8,870 nucleotides of DNA from Gammaproteobacteria bacterium. GTDB taxonomy: Bacteria; Pseudomonadota; Gammaproteobacteria; Steroidobacterales; Steroidobacteraceae. Of the stretch, positions 1-7,309 are shown one piece after another (position 1 is the first letter of the stretch; the number at the start of each line of letters is the position of its first letter). The stretch covers positions 1 to 8,870 of the forward strand of contig JAURMS010000081.1 in assembly GCA_030830595.1 (NCBI GenBank), written 5' to 3'. The notes beneath the pieces are model-generated. The model ran no database searches and was not told the DNA's origin. It was given only the letters and a program-made list of their open reading frames with translations. Both the position numbers and the translations under genes were made by a program.

Positions 1-130
1 CGGTGGCGGCATACGCAGCCCGGCCGTTGTCTACCACCAGGTGGCTGGCATCGAGCCGCGGCCGGACGTAGTCGGTGTCGATGGCGGTGATGCCATCGGC
101 GAAGTCGGTCAGGCGCGCCTCGATGTCCAC
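1..130 (-). CDS. Probable MBL-fold metallo-hydrolase, N-terminal fragment (runs off left edge)
   Basis: Reading leftward from a GTG at 130, an uninterrupted frame of 43 codons reaches the edge of the window. Its opening (VDIEARLTDFADGITAIDT, then YVRPRLDASHLVVDNGRAAY) resembles the first beta-strands of MBL-fold hydrolases, where a short 'I-x-x-I-D-T-x-Y-V-R-P' segment is followed by 'A-S-x-L-V-V-x-x-G-R-A-A'. The zinc-binding HxHxDH motif would lie beyond the edge, so activity cannot be judged. The gene starts 20 bp after the stop of the upstream cytochrome gene on the same strand and is probably co-transcribed with it. The Shine-Dalgarno signal is weak, so the GTG start rests on resemblance to the family. 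The family call is from memory of similar N-termini and is moderate; the presence of a coding frame is more secure than the name. Confidence 0.55.
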   Translation of the reverse strand, partial: MDIEARLTDFADGITAIDTDYVRPRLDASHLVVDNGRAAYAAT

Positions 131-150
131 CGCTGGCGCGAGCCCCGACC

Positions 151-747
151 CTAGCGCTTGGTCGGGGTGTACAGGCCCTTCTGCGAGGAGTAGTACGCCG
201 CCAGCGCCTTGATGTCGGCATCGGTGAGCGCGCCGGCGAAGCCGTTCATGATGGCGTTCTGGCGGCGACCCTTGCGGTAATCCTTCAGCGCCTGCTCCAG
301 GTAATCGGCGTGCTGGCCGGCGAGCGTCGGGTACTCGGGCAGGATGCCGATGCCATCCTGGCCATGGCAGGCCACGCAGGTGGCCGCCTGCGGCGGCGCC
401 GTACCCACCGGCGAACCGGTGGACTCGGCGGCCTCACCCTGCATGAACAGCGCGATGTCGATCTTGTCCTGCAGCGCGAGCGTGGTCGAGAGGCCCTGCA
501 TGGTGGGGTGCCAGCGGGCCTTGCCTTCGTATTCGTTGAGGGCGGCGACCATATAGTCGGCGTGCTGGCCGCCGAGCTTGGGCACGGAGTAGTTCGGATA
601 GGCGTTCTTGTAGTTCTCGATCCCGTGGCAGCCGTGGCAGGTGTAGGCCAGCTTGCGGCCACGCTCGGCATCGCCCTGGACCTGGGCCATTACGGGGAGG
701 GCGAGGATCGTCAGGCTCAGGACGACCACGGCACGAATAAACGCCAT
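151..747 (-). CDS. Secreted di-haem c-type cytochrome (cytochrome c4-like)
   Basis: This 198-residue protein is a periplasmic electron carrier with two cytochrome c domains. Residues 1-21 form a signal peptide (basic start, hydrophobic core, probable cleavage after VMA). Haem-binding motifs CHGCH (37-41) and CVACH (124-128) mark the two domains. Likely axial methionines are Met83 (PTMQG) and Met167 (IMNGF). Each domain carries a matching 'P-x-L-x-G-Q-H-A-D-Y' block (57-65 and 140-149), so the protein looks like a tandem duplication of one domain, as in cytochrome c4. The ATG at 747 was chosen over an upstream in-frame start at 807 because it gives a clean signal peptide and has AGGAAG seven bases upstream. 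The MBL-like gene follows after 20 bp. Such proteins usually pass electrons to a terminal oxidase; the partner is not in this window. The cytochrome c call is secure, the c4 subtype likely. Confidence 0.9.
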   Translation of the reverse strand: MAFIRAVVVLSLTILALPVMAQVQGDAERGRKLAYTCHGCHGIENYKNAYPNYSVPKLGGQHADYMVAALNEYEGKARWHPTMQGLSTTLALQDKIDIALFMQGEAAESTGSPVGTAPPQAATCVACHGQDGIGILPEYPTLAGQHADYLEQALKDYRKGRRQNAIMNGFAGALTDADIKALAAYYSSQKGLYTPTKR

Positions 748-776
748 CTCTGTGCTTCCTGGTGTAGTTGCGGTGA

Positions 777-801
777 CCCCGCCCGGCAGGGCTGGGCGGG
801 G
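777..801. other. GC-rich hairpin in the leader of the cytochrome gene
   Basis: CCCCGCCC (777-784) and GGGCGGGG (794-801) are perfect 8-base inverted arms around a 9-base loop. The structure lies 30-54 bases upstream of the cytochrome start and would fall in its 5' leader if transcription starts further upstream. No T-run follows on either strand, so it is not a canonical intrinsic terminator. It could be an mRNA leader hairpin, a binding site, or chance in GC-rich DNA. The arms are directly visible; the role is unknown. Confidence 0.4.
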
Positions 802-873
802 GTGCATGTTACTGAGAAGTCTGGGGAAATGCCACTAGGTGGCGAGCTTCAACCTTCACCCACCCAGAAGCCT

Positions 874-892
874 TGTTGCGCGTCGCGCAACA
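874..892. promoter_or_regulatory. Perfect 19-bp palindrome, candidate operator between cytochrome gene and purT
   Basis: TGTTGCGCG-T-CGCGCAACA is a perfect inverted repeat with 9-base arms and a single central base. It lies in the divergent intergenic region, 127 bp from the cytochrome start and 66 bp from the purT start. Near-perfect dyads of this size in divergent spacers are typical of dimeric repressor or activator sites, but I do not recognise the regulator, and the sequence does not match a PurR box. No T-run follows, which argues against an intrinsic terminator. The remainder of the 210-bp spacer shows no convincing -35/-10 pair. Confidence 0.45.
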
Positions 893-957
893 TGCGATGG
901 TGACATTGGCAAGTGCCTAGGACGATCACCGGAAAGCTGGCTGACCATGCAAACCCC

Positions 958-2145
958 ATGACTACCCTCGGAACACCGCTCACGCCACACGCCACCCGCC
1001 TGATGCTGCTCGGCAGCGGAGAGTTGGGCAAGGAAGTCGCCATCGAGGCCCAGCGACTCGGGGTCGAGGTGATCGCCGTCGATCGCTACCCCAACGCGCC
1101 GGCCATGCAGGTGGCGCATCGCAGCCACGTCATCGATATGCTGGACGCCGCGGCGCTGCGCCGCCTGATCGAGCAGGAGCGGCCGGCACTCATCGTGCCG
1201 GAGATCGAGGCCATCGCCACGCCCGAGCTGCTGGCGCTGGAGGCCGAGGGCTTCCGGGTGATTCCCACCGCACGGGCGGCGCGGCTCACCATGGACCGCG
1301 AGGGCATTCGTCGGCTGGCCGCAGAAACGCTTGGCCTGCCCACCTCGCCCTATCGCTTCGCCGACGACGAGGCCGCCTTCGCCGCGGCCATCACCGAGCT
1401 CGGCATGCCCTGCGTGGTCAAGCCGGTGATGAGCTCCTCCGGCAAGGGCCAGAGCGTAGTGCGGACGCGTGAGGACATCGACCGCGCCTGGCAGTACGCA
1501 CAGGGCGGCGGTCGTGCCGGCCGCGGGCGGGTGATCGTGGAGGGCTTCGTCGAGTTCGACTACGAGATCACGCTGCTTACGGTACGCCACGCCAACGGCA
1601 CGGCCTTCTGCGCACCCATCGGTCACCTGCAGATCGATGGCGACTACCGCGAGTCGTGGCAGCCCCAGCCCATGAGCGCGGCCGCGCTGGCCGAGGCCCA
1701 GCGGGTGGCCGAGAAGGTGACCGCAGAACTCGGGGGGCACGGGCTGTTCGGCGTGGAGCTCTTCATTCGCGGTGACGAGGTATTGTTCAGCGAAGTGAGC
1801 CCGCGGCCCCATGACACGGGCCTCGTCACCCTGATCTCGCAGGACCTCAGCGAGTTCGCGCTGCACGTGCGCGCCATCCTCGGCCTGCCGATTCCGGCAA
1901 TCCGCCAGCACGGGCCGTCGGCCTCCTGCGCGCTGCTGGTGGAGGGAGAGTCGAAGGATGTGGTGTTCGGTGGCCTGGAGGCAGCGCTCGCCGAGCCCGA
2001 CACCGCCATCCGCCTGTTCGGCAAGCCAGAGGTGAAGGGCAAGCGGCGGATGGGCGTGGCGCTCGCGCTGGGTGCCGACCTCGAGGAGGCGCGCGCCAAG
2101 GCACGGAGTTCAGCCGCCGCGCTGGCCGCCGGCGTCAGGGTTTAG
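958..2145 (+). CDS. purT: Formate-dependent phosphoribosylglycinamide formyltransferase (GAR transformylase 2)
   Basis: PurT uses ATP and formate to formylate glycinamide ribonucleotide in the third step of de novo purine synthesis, independently of folate. The 395-residue product is close to the 392 residues of the E. coli enzyme and matches it along its whole length. The N-terminal nucleotide-binding-like lobe begins [17 protein letters not shown] (14-30). The ATP-grasp domain carries the SSSGKGQ loop (159-165), VIVEG (192-196), and the metal-binding glutamates in FGVELF (Glu267) and [12 protein letters not shown] (Glu279). The C-terminal part has IRLFGKPE (351-358). The ATG at 958 aligns with the E. 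coli start (MTTLGT against MTLLGT); an in-frame GTG at 913 would add 15 unrelated residues. No strong ribosome binding site is visible. The gene stands alone on this strand and ends 3 bp from the stop of the convergent beta-oxidation gene. It is a housekeeping gene probably unrelated to the catabolic genes next to it. Confidence 0.97.
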   Translation: MTTLGTPLTPHATRLMLLGSGELGKEVAIEAQRLGVEVIAVDRYPNAPAMQVAHRSHVIDMLDAAALRRLIEQERPALIVPEIEAIATPELLALEAEGFRVIPTARAARLTMDREGIRRLAAETLGLPTSPYRFADDEAAFAAAITELGMPCVVKPVMSSSGKGQSVVRTREDIDRAWQYAQGGGRAGRGRVIVEGFVEFDYEITLLTVRHANGTAFCAPIGHLQIDGDYRESWQPQPMSAAALAEAQRVAEKVTAELGGHGLFGVELFIRGDEVLFSEVSPRPHDTGLVTLISQDLSEFALHVRAILGLPIPAIRQHGPSASCALLVEGESKDVVFGGLEAALAEPDTAIRLFGKPEVKGKRRMGVALALGADLEEARAKARSSAAALAAGVRV

Positions 2146-2148
2146 CGG

Positions 2149-4182
2149 TCAGGTGGCGGCGGCGGGCTGGCGCAACAGGCCAGCGATCTCGAAGCCGCTG
2201 CCCAGTCGACTGGCGTGGCGCTCGAGCAGCTTGACGATGGCCTCGTAGCCCACTTCGGTGGCCCAGAACATCGGGCCTCCGGTATGCCTGGGCCAGCCAT
2301 ATCCATACAACCACACCACGTCGATGTCCGAGGCCCGCTGGGCAAAACCGCCCTCCAGGATGTGCGCGCCTTCGTTGACCATGGCGTAAAGGGTGCGAGC
2401 GATGATTTCCTCGTCGGTCACCTCACGATCGACGCAGCCTGAACGGGCGCGGAATTCGGCGATAATCCGCTCGGTCTCCGGCGAGGGCCTGGGCTTGCGA
2501 TCGTCGCCGTAGTCGTAATAACCGCCGCCCGTCTTCTGGCCCCAGCGCCCCGCAGCACAGATCGCATCCCTCAGCGTCTCGATGCGCTCGGGATCGCGGT
2601 GCCAGCCCACGTCTACGCCGGCCAGGTCCTGCATCTCGAACGGCCCCATCGGCATGCCGAAGCGCCGGTGCAGTGCGTCGATGCGCTGCGGGGTGACACC
2701 CTCGAGCAATAGCTGCCGCGATTGTTCCTGCCGCACCCGGAGCATGCGATTGCCAATGAAGCCATAGCAGACGCCAGCGACCACCCCCACCTTGCCGATG
2801 CGCCTTGCCAGGCCCATGGCGGTGGCCAGCACCTCGGCCGAGGTCTCCCGACCCCGCACCACCTCCACCAGCTTCATGACGTTGGCCGGAGAAAAGAAGT
2901 GCAGGCCCAGAACGTCCGACGGACGGCTGGTGATCGCCGCGATCTTGTTGATGTCGAGATAGGAGGTGTTGGAGGCGAGGATTGCGCCAGGCTTCGCCAC
3001 GCGATCCAGGCGAGCAAAGACTTCCTTCTTGAGGTCCATGCTTTCATAGACTGCCTCGATGACCAGGTCGCAGTCGCCGAGAGCGGCGAAATCGAGGCTG
3101 GGACTCAGCAGTGACAGGGCCTGCTCGACCTGCTGCCCAGTCAGGCGTCCCTTGGCGGCCGAGGCCTCGTAATTGCGCCGCATGATCCCAACGCCCCGCT
3201 CGAGGGCCTCGCGCTCGGCTTCAACCAGCGTGACCGGGATGCCGGCTGAGAGGAAGTTCATGGAAATCCCGCCACCCATGGTGCCGGCACCGATCACGCC
3301 CACGCGCCTGATAGACCTGGTCTCAACATCGCCGGGCAGGCCATCCACCTTGGCAGCCTGACGCTCGGCGAAGAAGGCGTGCCGCAGCGCTCGCGACTGC
3401 GGGCCGTTTACCAGGCCGCGAAACAATTCGCGCTCGCGCGTGAGCCCCTCATCGAAGGTGCCACTGATCGCGATGCGCATGGCCTCGATGCAGGCGCCGG
3501 GCGCGTGGAGCCCCTCGATCCTGCGCCCCAGTCGCTTGGCAACCACATCAATATCGGCAACCGTTCCCAACACCGGCAGCTCGCGCGTCCGTCGCACGGC
3601 GGTGGTGGCTTCCGCCAGCCGAACGGCTTCCGACAGCAACTGATCGCCCTCGACCACGCGGTCCACCAGCCCCAGCTCGAGCGCACGCCCGGCCGTCACC
3701 GGTTCGCCGGAGATGATCATTTCGAGCGCGGCACCCACGCCAACCAGGCGTGGCAGGCGCTGGGTCCCGCCCGCGCCAGGGAGGATGCCGAGCTTCACCT
3801 CCGGCAGGCCAAGCCGCGCCGATGACACCGCCACGCGGTGATGACAGCCCAGCACCAACTCCAGTCCTCCACCTAGCGCATCACCGTTGATTGCAGCGAT
3901 CACCGGCTTGTCGCAGTCCTCAATGGCCTCAATGAGTGCCGGCAGGCTGGTGGCGGGCAGCGTCGGCGGCTTGGCGAATTCGCGGATATCGGCGCCTGCG
4001 GAGAACATCCGACCGGTGGCGGTGATGACCAGCGCGGATGCCGACTCGTCACGACGAAAATCCCCGACCACCGCCATCAGCTGCCGGCGCAGCCCTGCGC
4101 CGAGGGCATTGACGGGAGGATTGTCGAGGCAGGCCACCAGGACCCGCCCCTGCCTGTCTTGCTTGATCACCAGCTCTTCCAT
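2149..4182 (-). CDS. Bifunctional enoyl-CoA hydratase/3-hydroxyacyl-CoA dehydrogenase (FadB/FadJ-like)
   Basis: This 677-residue cytoplasmic enzyme hydrates trans-2-enoyl-CoA and oxidises the resulting 3-hydroxyacyl-CoA with NAD+, the second and third steps of beta-oxidation. The N-terminal crotonase domain (about 1-190) has oxyanion-hole segments FSAGADI (60-66) and GDALGGG (100-106) and both catalytic glutamates, Glu108 (GGGLELV) and Glu128 (GLPEVKLG). After a linker, the NAD domain (about 290-475) has GAGTMG (298-303), catalytic His428 (LHFFSPAN), Glu440 (KLVEVV) and Asn478 (GFIGNRM). Two C-terminal dehydrogenase domains follow, ending with the typical [14 protein letters not shown] (626-639). 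All key residues are present, so both activities are expected. It is somewhat shorter than E. coli FadB (729) or FadJ (714). The ATG at 4182 has AGGAG six bases upstream (4189-4193); an in-frame start at 4275 would overlap the preceding gene. It follows the acyl-CoA dehydrogenase by 13 bp, so the two are an operon. No thiolase gene accompanies it here. The acyl chain handled is unknown. Confidence 0.94.
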   Translation of the reverse strand: MEELVIKQDRQGRVLVACLDNPPVNALGAGLRRQLMAVVGDFRRDESASALVITATGRMFSAGADIREFAKPPTLPATSLPALIEAIEDCDKPVIAAINGDALGGGLELVLGCHHRVAVSSARLGLPEVKLGILPGAGGTQRLPRLVGVGAALEMIISGEPVTAGRALELGLVDRVVEGDQLLSEAVRLAEATTAVRRTRELPVLGTVADIDVVAKRLGRRIEGLHAPGACIEAMRIAISGTFDEGLTRERELFRGLVNGPQSRALRHAFFAERQAAKVDGLPGDVETRSIRRVGVIGAGTMGGGISMNFLSAGIPVTLVEAEREALERGVGIMRRNYEASAAKGRLTGQQVEQALSLLSPSLDFAALGDCDLVIEAVYESMDLKKEVFARLDRVAKPGAILASNTSYLDINKIAAITSRPSDVLGLHFFSPANVMKLVEVVRGRETSAEVLATAMGLARRIGKVGVVAGVCYGFIGNRMLRVRQEQSRQLLLEGVTPQRIDALHRRFGMPMGPFEMQDLAGVDVGWHRDPERIETLRDAICAAGRWGQKTGGGYYDYGDDRKPRPSPETERIIAEFRARSGCVDREVTDEEIIARTLYAMVNEGAHILEGGFAQRASDIDVVWLYGYGWPRHTGGPMFWATEVGYEAIVKLLERHASRLGSGFEIAGLLRQPAAAT

Positions 4183-4195
4183 CGCAGGCTCCTGC

Positions 4196-5356
4196 TCAAC
4201 GACGCTGGTCGAAGCGACGACCCACCATGGCCGAGGCGATGTTGACCTTCTGGATGTCGATGGCACCCCCGGCAATGCCCCAGCCCCAGGCGTCCCGCAG
4301 GCGTCGCTCCATGGGGTATTCCCGGGAGTATCCGTAACCGCCCATCAACTGGACGGCGTGACCGCACACCTCGCGCGATATCTCGTTGGCAAAACACTTG
4401 GCCATCGAGGACTCCAGCAGCGAGGGCAGGCCCTGCTGCGAATTGACCGCGGCGCGCCAGATCAGCAACCGCGCGGCATCGACGCGCATGCGCATCTCGG
4501 CGAGGCGTAGCTGCACCGCCTGGAAATCGACGATCGGCTTGCCGAACTGCTTGCGCTCCTGCACGTAGGCGACCACGTCGTCGAGCGCGCCGGAAGCCTG
4601 TGCAAGGGCCATGGTGGCATTGCCGCAGCGCTCCAGGTCGAAGGCCTCCATCAGCTTGCGGAAGCCCCCTGCCGGCACGATGACGTGATCCAGCGGTACC
4701 GCGCACTCCTCGAGGAACAGGTCGCAGGACGGCACGCCGCGAAAGCCCATCAGGTTTTCAGGCGAGCCGAACTCAAGCCCAGGGGTCCCCCGCTCCAAGT
4801 AGACGGCGCCGATGCCGGCCGCCCCGGGCGCATCCGACAGGCGGCAATACACGACGTAGCCGTCCGCATGGCCGCCGCCGGAGCACCAGCGCTTGGTCCC
4901 GTTGAGCACGACCTGCGAGCCCTCGATCCGGCCACGCGTCGTCAGGTCGGTCAGCGCCGACCCGGCAGCCGGCTCCGACATAGACACCGCGACGATCTTC
5001 TCGCCGCGGCAGACGGCGGGAATGACCTTCTGGCGTAGCGACTCGGGAGCGAAGTGTTCGATGGCGCGCACGGGCCCGACGCAGGATTCGAACACCGGAA
5101 AGGCAACGGCGCCCGAGACCCGCGCGAGCTCCTCGATGACGATCAGGGCCTCGAGGTTACCGAGGCCCAGCCCACCGTACTCGCTGGCCACGTTGATGCC
5201 CAGGAAGCCCATCTCGGCATACTCACGCACGAGCTCCCTGGAGGGCGGGACCGATTCCTCCTCGCAGCGCCGGGCCTCGGGAAGGAGGCGTTCCTGGGCG
5301 TATTTCCGGGCGCTTTCCTGCAGCGCCACTTGCTCGTCGGTCAGCGAAAAATTCAT
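4196..5356 (-). CDS. Acyl-CoA dehydrogenase with catalytic Glu in the isovaleryl-CoA/long-chain position
   Basis: This 386-residue FAD enzyme would introduce the alpha,beta double bond into an acyl-CoA and feed the adjacent hydratase/dehydrogenase. Length and domain order are normal: N-terminal helical domain (MNFSLTDEQ start), middle beta domain ([17 protein letters not shown], 124-140; [10 protein letters not shown], 152-161), and C-terminal helices with [15 protein letters not shown] (268-282) and [16 protein letters not shown] (336-351). The position that holds the catalytic Glu in medium- and short-chain enzymes is Gly363 ([10 protein letters not shown]). A glutamate lies instead in DLER (Glu242), the location of the base in isovaleryl-CoA and long-chain acyl-CoA dehydrogenases. 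This suggests activity on a branched, cyclic or bulky acyl-CoA, which is inference. The ATG at 5356 fits the family N-terminus; only a G-rich stretch lies at ribosome-binding distance. It is the first gene of a leftward two-gene operon, divergent from the KstD-like operon. The family is certain, the substrate open. Confidence 0.94.
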   Translation of the reverse strand: MNFSLTDEQVALQESARKYAQERLLPEARRCEEESVPPSRELVREYAEMGFLGINVASEYGGLGLGNLEALIVIEELARVSGAVAFPVFESCVGPVRAIEHFAPESLRQKVIPAVCRGEKIVAVSMSEPAAGSALTDLTTRGRIEGSQVVLNGTKRWCSGGGHADGYVVYCRLSDAPGAAGIGAVYLERGTPGLEFGSPENLMGFRGVPSCDLFLEECAVPLDHVIVPAGGFRKLMEAFDLERCGNATMALAQASGALDDVVAYVQERKQFGKPIVDFQAVQLRLAEMRMRVDAARLLIWRAAVNSQQGLPSLLESSMAKCFANEISREVCGHAVQLMGGYGYSREYPMERRLRDAWGWGIAGGAIDIQKVNIASAMVGRRFDQRR

Positions 5357-5555
5357 GTCATCAAGCCCCCGTATGCCCCTGTTTCAGCCCCTGCATTAGG
5401 CCCCAAAGCATGATGACCGAGCACTCATATCCGGATCCAGACGTATGAAGGAAAAGCGAGTTTCAGGTGAATTTGCATAGCCCCGATAGTTCAAGCTGCC
5501 TTCGTGGGTTGCCGCCGGACTGCCCCGCCTTGGCATTTGCAGGAGATGGGGTGTC
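5357..5555. promoter_or_regulatory. Divergent intergenic region between the beta-oxidation operon and the KstD/Rieske/HsaA-like operon
   Basis: This 199-bp stretch separates two oppositely oriented catabolic operons and must hold the promoters of both unless they are read from further away. It is less GC-rich than its surroundings near 5440-5480. It contains a direct repeat GCCCCTG (5375-5381 and 5387-5393, 12 bp apart), a dyad TCATA-N14-TATGA (5425-5429 and 5444-5448) spanning the short palindrome ATCCGGAT (5429-5436), and an AGGAG ribosome binding site (5541-5545) for the rightward gene. I could not find a convincing sigma-70 -35/-10 pair in either direction, nor a known KstR-type operator. 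No credible protein is encoded in it. Confidence 0.5.
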
Positions 5556-7277
5556 GTGCCAATCGTTGACTCAGTCATCGAGGGACCTCCCAAGGGCCCC
5601 TATGACGTTGCCGTTGTCGGCTCGGGCGCGGCGGCGTTGCTGGCTGCCTGCCACGCCCATGACCTCGGGGCCTCCGTAGTGGTCCTTGAGAAAACCAACT
5701 TCCTCGGCGGCACCTCCGCCATGTCCGGGGGTGCGCTGTGGATCCCCAACAACGGGCTCATGGCGGAAGCGGGTATTGAAGACAGCGAGCAGGAGGCCTT
5801 TGCCTACCTTCGGTCGGTCATTCCCGCCGGGCAGGTCGCCGACCATACCCTCCTCACCTATCTCCGGACCGCACCGAGGATGGTGGAGTACCTGCAGAGC
5901 ATCGGTGTGCCCTATCACCCGGTGGCGCTGTATCGCGACTATTACCCGTCTGTGCCCGGCTGGAAACAGGGCGGCCGAACGATGGACTGCGAGCCGCTGG
6001 ACGGGCGCCGGCTCGGCCGGCATCTCGATCTCCTGCGTCAGGGACCGCCCGCCTCGCGCTTCCTGTCCCGGATCAACCTGTCGATCACGGAAGTGGCCGC
6101 GATCCAGGCCGTGGTGCCGGGCTGGCGCAGCCTCGCCCTGGGCGCCCTGTTGCGCTACGGCAGCGACCTGATCGGGCGGTTTCGTGGATCGCGCGATCGT
6201 CGACTATGCCTGGGGGAGGCCCTGGTGGGTCGCCTGCTGCTGGCAGCGCTGGCTCGGGACATTCCCGTGCATATCAAGGCACCGGTCAGCGAACTGCTGC
6301 TGGATACCGAAGGCAGGGTCGGCGGCGTGAGCGTGGAAGACCCAGCGGGGTCACAGCATGCCGTCACAGCCCGCCGGGCGGTCGTGGTGGCATCAGGCGG
6401 CTTCGAACGCAGCCCGACCCTGCGTGGGCAGCACCTCGCCCAGCCTACTCACCCTGACTGGTCGGCAGGCAGCCCGGGCAACACCGGCGACATGCTCCGG
6501 GCTGCGGAACAGGTGGGCGCTGCCACCGCCCTGATGGGCGAGGCCTGGTGGGCCCCAGTCGTGATGTGGAAGGGGCAGCCCATCGTCCTGTTCTTCGAGA
6601 AGTCGAAGCCCGGGCTCATGATCGTGGACCAGCGCGGCCAGCGCTTCATGAACGAGTCCATCACCTACAACTCCTATGGCCGCTGCATCTACGGCCAGGA
6701 CTACCAGCGCAGCGATCGCGTGCCGGCCTATGTGATCTTCGACCGGACCTATCGCGAGAGGTACCTGTTTGGCGGACTGCTGCAGGCCAGCCTGTCACCG
6801 GACTGGCTCAACCCAGGCGCCTTCGGCGAGGGCGCCATGCTCCGCAAGGCACCCACCCTGCGAGCGCTGGCGAGTGAACTGGGTATCGATGCCGACGGTC
6901 TGGAAGCCACCGCGAACCGGCTGGGAAATTTTGCCCGGAGCGGCATCGACCTCGATTTCGGGCGCGGCGCCGACGCGCATGACCGGCAATACGGGGATGC
7001 ATCGGTGCAGCCCAATCCCTGCCTGGGCCCCATCGAGAAACCGCCCTTTTATGGCGCACCGCTGTACCCGGGGGACATCGGCACCAAGGGCGGCCTGTGC
7101 ATCGACGACGACGCACGGGTCCTGGATGAGCGAGGCCTGGCAATCCCGGGCCTCTTCGCGGCAGGTAACTGCTCGGCATCCATCATGGGCGACACCTATC
7201 CAGGGGCCGGCTGCACCCTGGGACCGGCGCTGACCATGGCCTATCGCGCCAGCCATGCGGCCATGCAACCGGCTTAA
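5556..7277 (+). CDS. FAD-dependent dehydrogenase of the 3-ketosteroid delta1-dehydrogenase (KstD) family
   Basis: KstD enzymes remove hydrogens from C1 and C2 of 3-ketosteroids, the step that, with 9alpha-hydroxylation, destabilises ring B. The 573-residue product opens with an FAD-binding fold: YDVAVVGSGAAALLAA (16-31) and the ribose-binding acid in VVLEK (Glu45), followed by GGTSAMSGGALWIPNN (51-66), characteristic of this family. DYYPSVPG (128-135), FMNESITYNSYG (364-375) and FAAGNCSASIMGDTYPGAG (534-552) match regions supplying active-site tyrosines in characterised KstDs. Tyr548 and Gly552 keep the four-residue spacing of the Tyr487/Gly491 pair I recall for the Rhodococcus enzyme. The nucleotide loop reads GSGAAA rather than GxGxxG. 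The GTG at 5556 is used because AGGAG lies ten bases upstream and no other in-frame start is near. It begins an operon with a Rieske oxygenase 32 bp downstream. The family includes delta4-dehydrogenases and flavoproteins acting on non-steroids, so 'KstD-like' is the limit of the call. Confidence 0.85.
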   Translation: MPIVDSVIEGPPKGPYDVAVVGSGAAALLAACHAHDLGASVVVLEKTNFLGGTSAMSGGALWIPNNGLMAEAGIEDSEQEAFAYLRSVIPAGQVADHTLLTYLRTAPRMVEYLQSIGVPYHPVALYRDYYPSVPGWKQGGRTMDCEPLDGRRLGRHLDLLRQGPPASRFLSRINLSITEVAAIQAVVPGWRSLALGALLRYGSDLIGRFRGSRDRRLCLGEALVGRLLLAALARDIPVHIKAPVSELLLDTEGRVGGVSVEDPAGSQHAVTARRAVVVASGGFERSPTLRGQHLAQPTHPDWSAGSPGNTGDMLRAAEQVGAATALMGEAWWAPVVMWKGQPIVLFFEKSKPGLMIVDQRGQRFMNESITYNSYGRCIYGQDYQRSDRVPAYVIFDRTYRERYLFGGLLQASLSPDWLNPGAFGEGAMLRKAPTLRALASELGIDADGLEATANRLGNFARSGIDLDFGRGADAHDRQYGDASVQPNPCLGPIEKPPFYGAPLYPGDIGTKGGLCIDDDARVLDERGLAIPGLFAAGNCSASIMGDTYPGAGCTLGPALTMAYRASHAAMQPA

Positions 7278-7309
7278 AGCGCCCTACGGAGAACAACGGA
7301 GCGATCCAG

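Noticed and set aside
310..903. Open frame of 197 codons on the + strand over the cytochrome gene
   Set aside because: It is antisense to a cytochrome with signal peptide and two haem motifs; the translation is low-complexity and resembles no protein I know.
908..917. Short dyad GGCA-AG-TGCC upstream of purT
   Set aside because: Four-base arms are expected by chance in GC-rich sequence and nothing else supports a site.
856..1911. Open frame of 351 codons on the - strand over purT
   Set aside because: Long antisense frames are common in GC-rich DNA with G/C third positions. It covers most of purT, and its translation is rich in His, Gly and Arg without recognisable domains.
3379..3825. Open frame of 148 codons on the + strand inside the bifunctional beta-oxidation gene
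   Set aside because: It is a shadow of the crotonase domain on the opposite strand and has no family signature or ribosome binding site.
5425..5448. TATGAA/TATGAG hexamers in the divergent spacer as sigma-70 -10 elements
   Set aside because: They match four of six consensus bases, but no acceptable -35 hexamer lies at 16-18 bp in either direction, so no promoter was called.
5396..5593. 65-codon leftward frame across the divergent spacer, a possible small gene
   Set aside because: It overlaps the start of the KstD-like gene, has no clear ribosome binding site and its translation is unremarkable. The spacer is better explained as regulatory.
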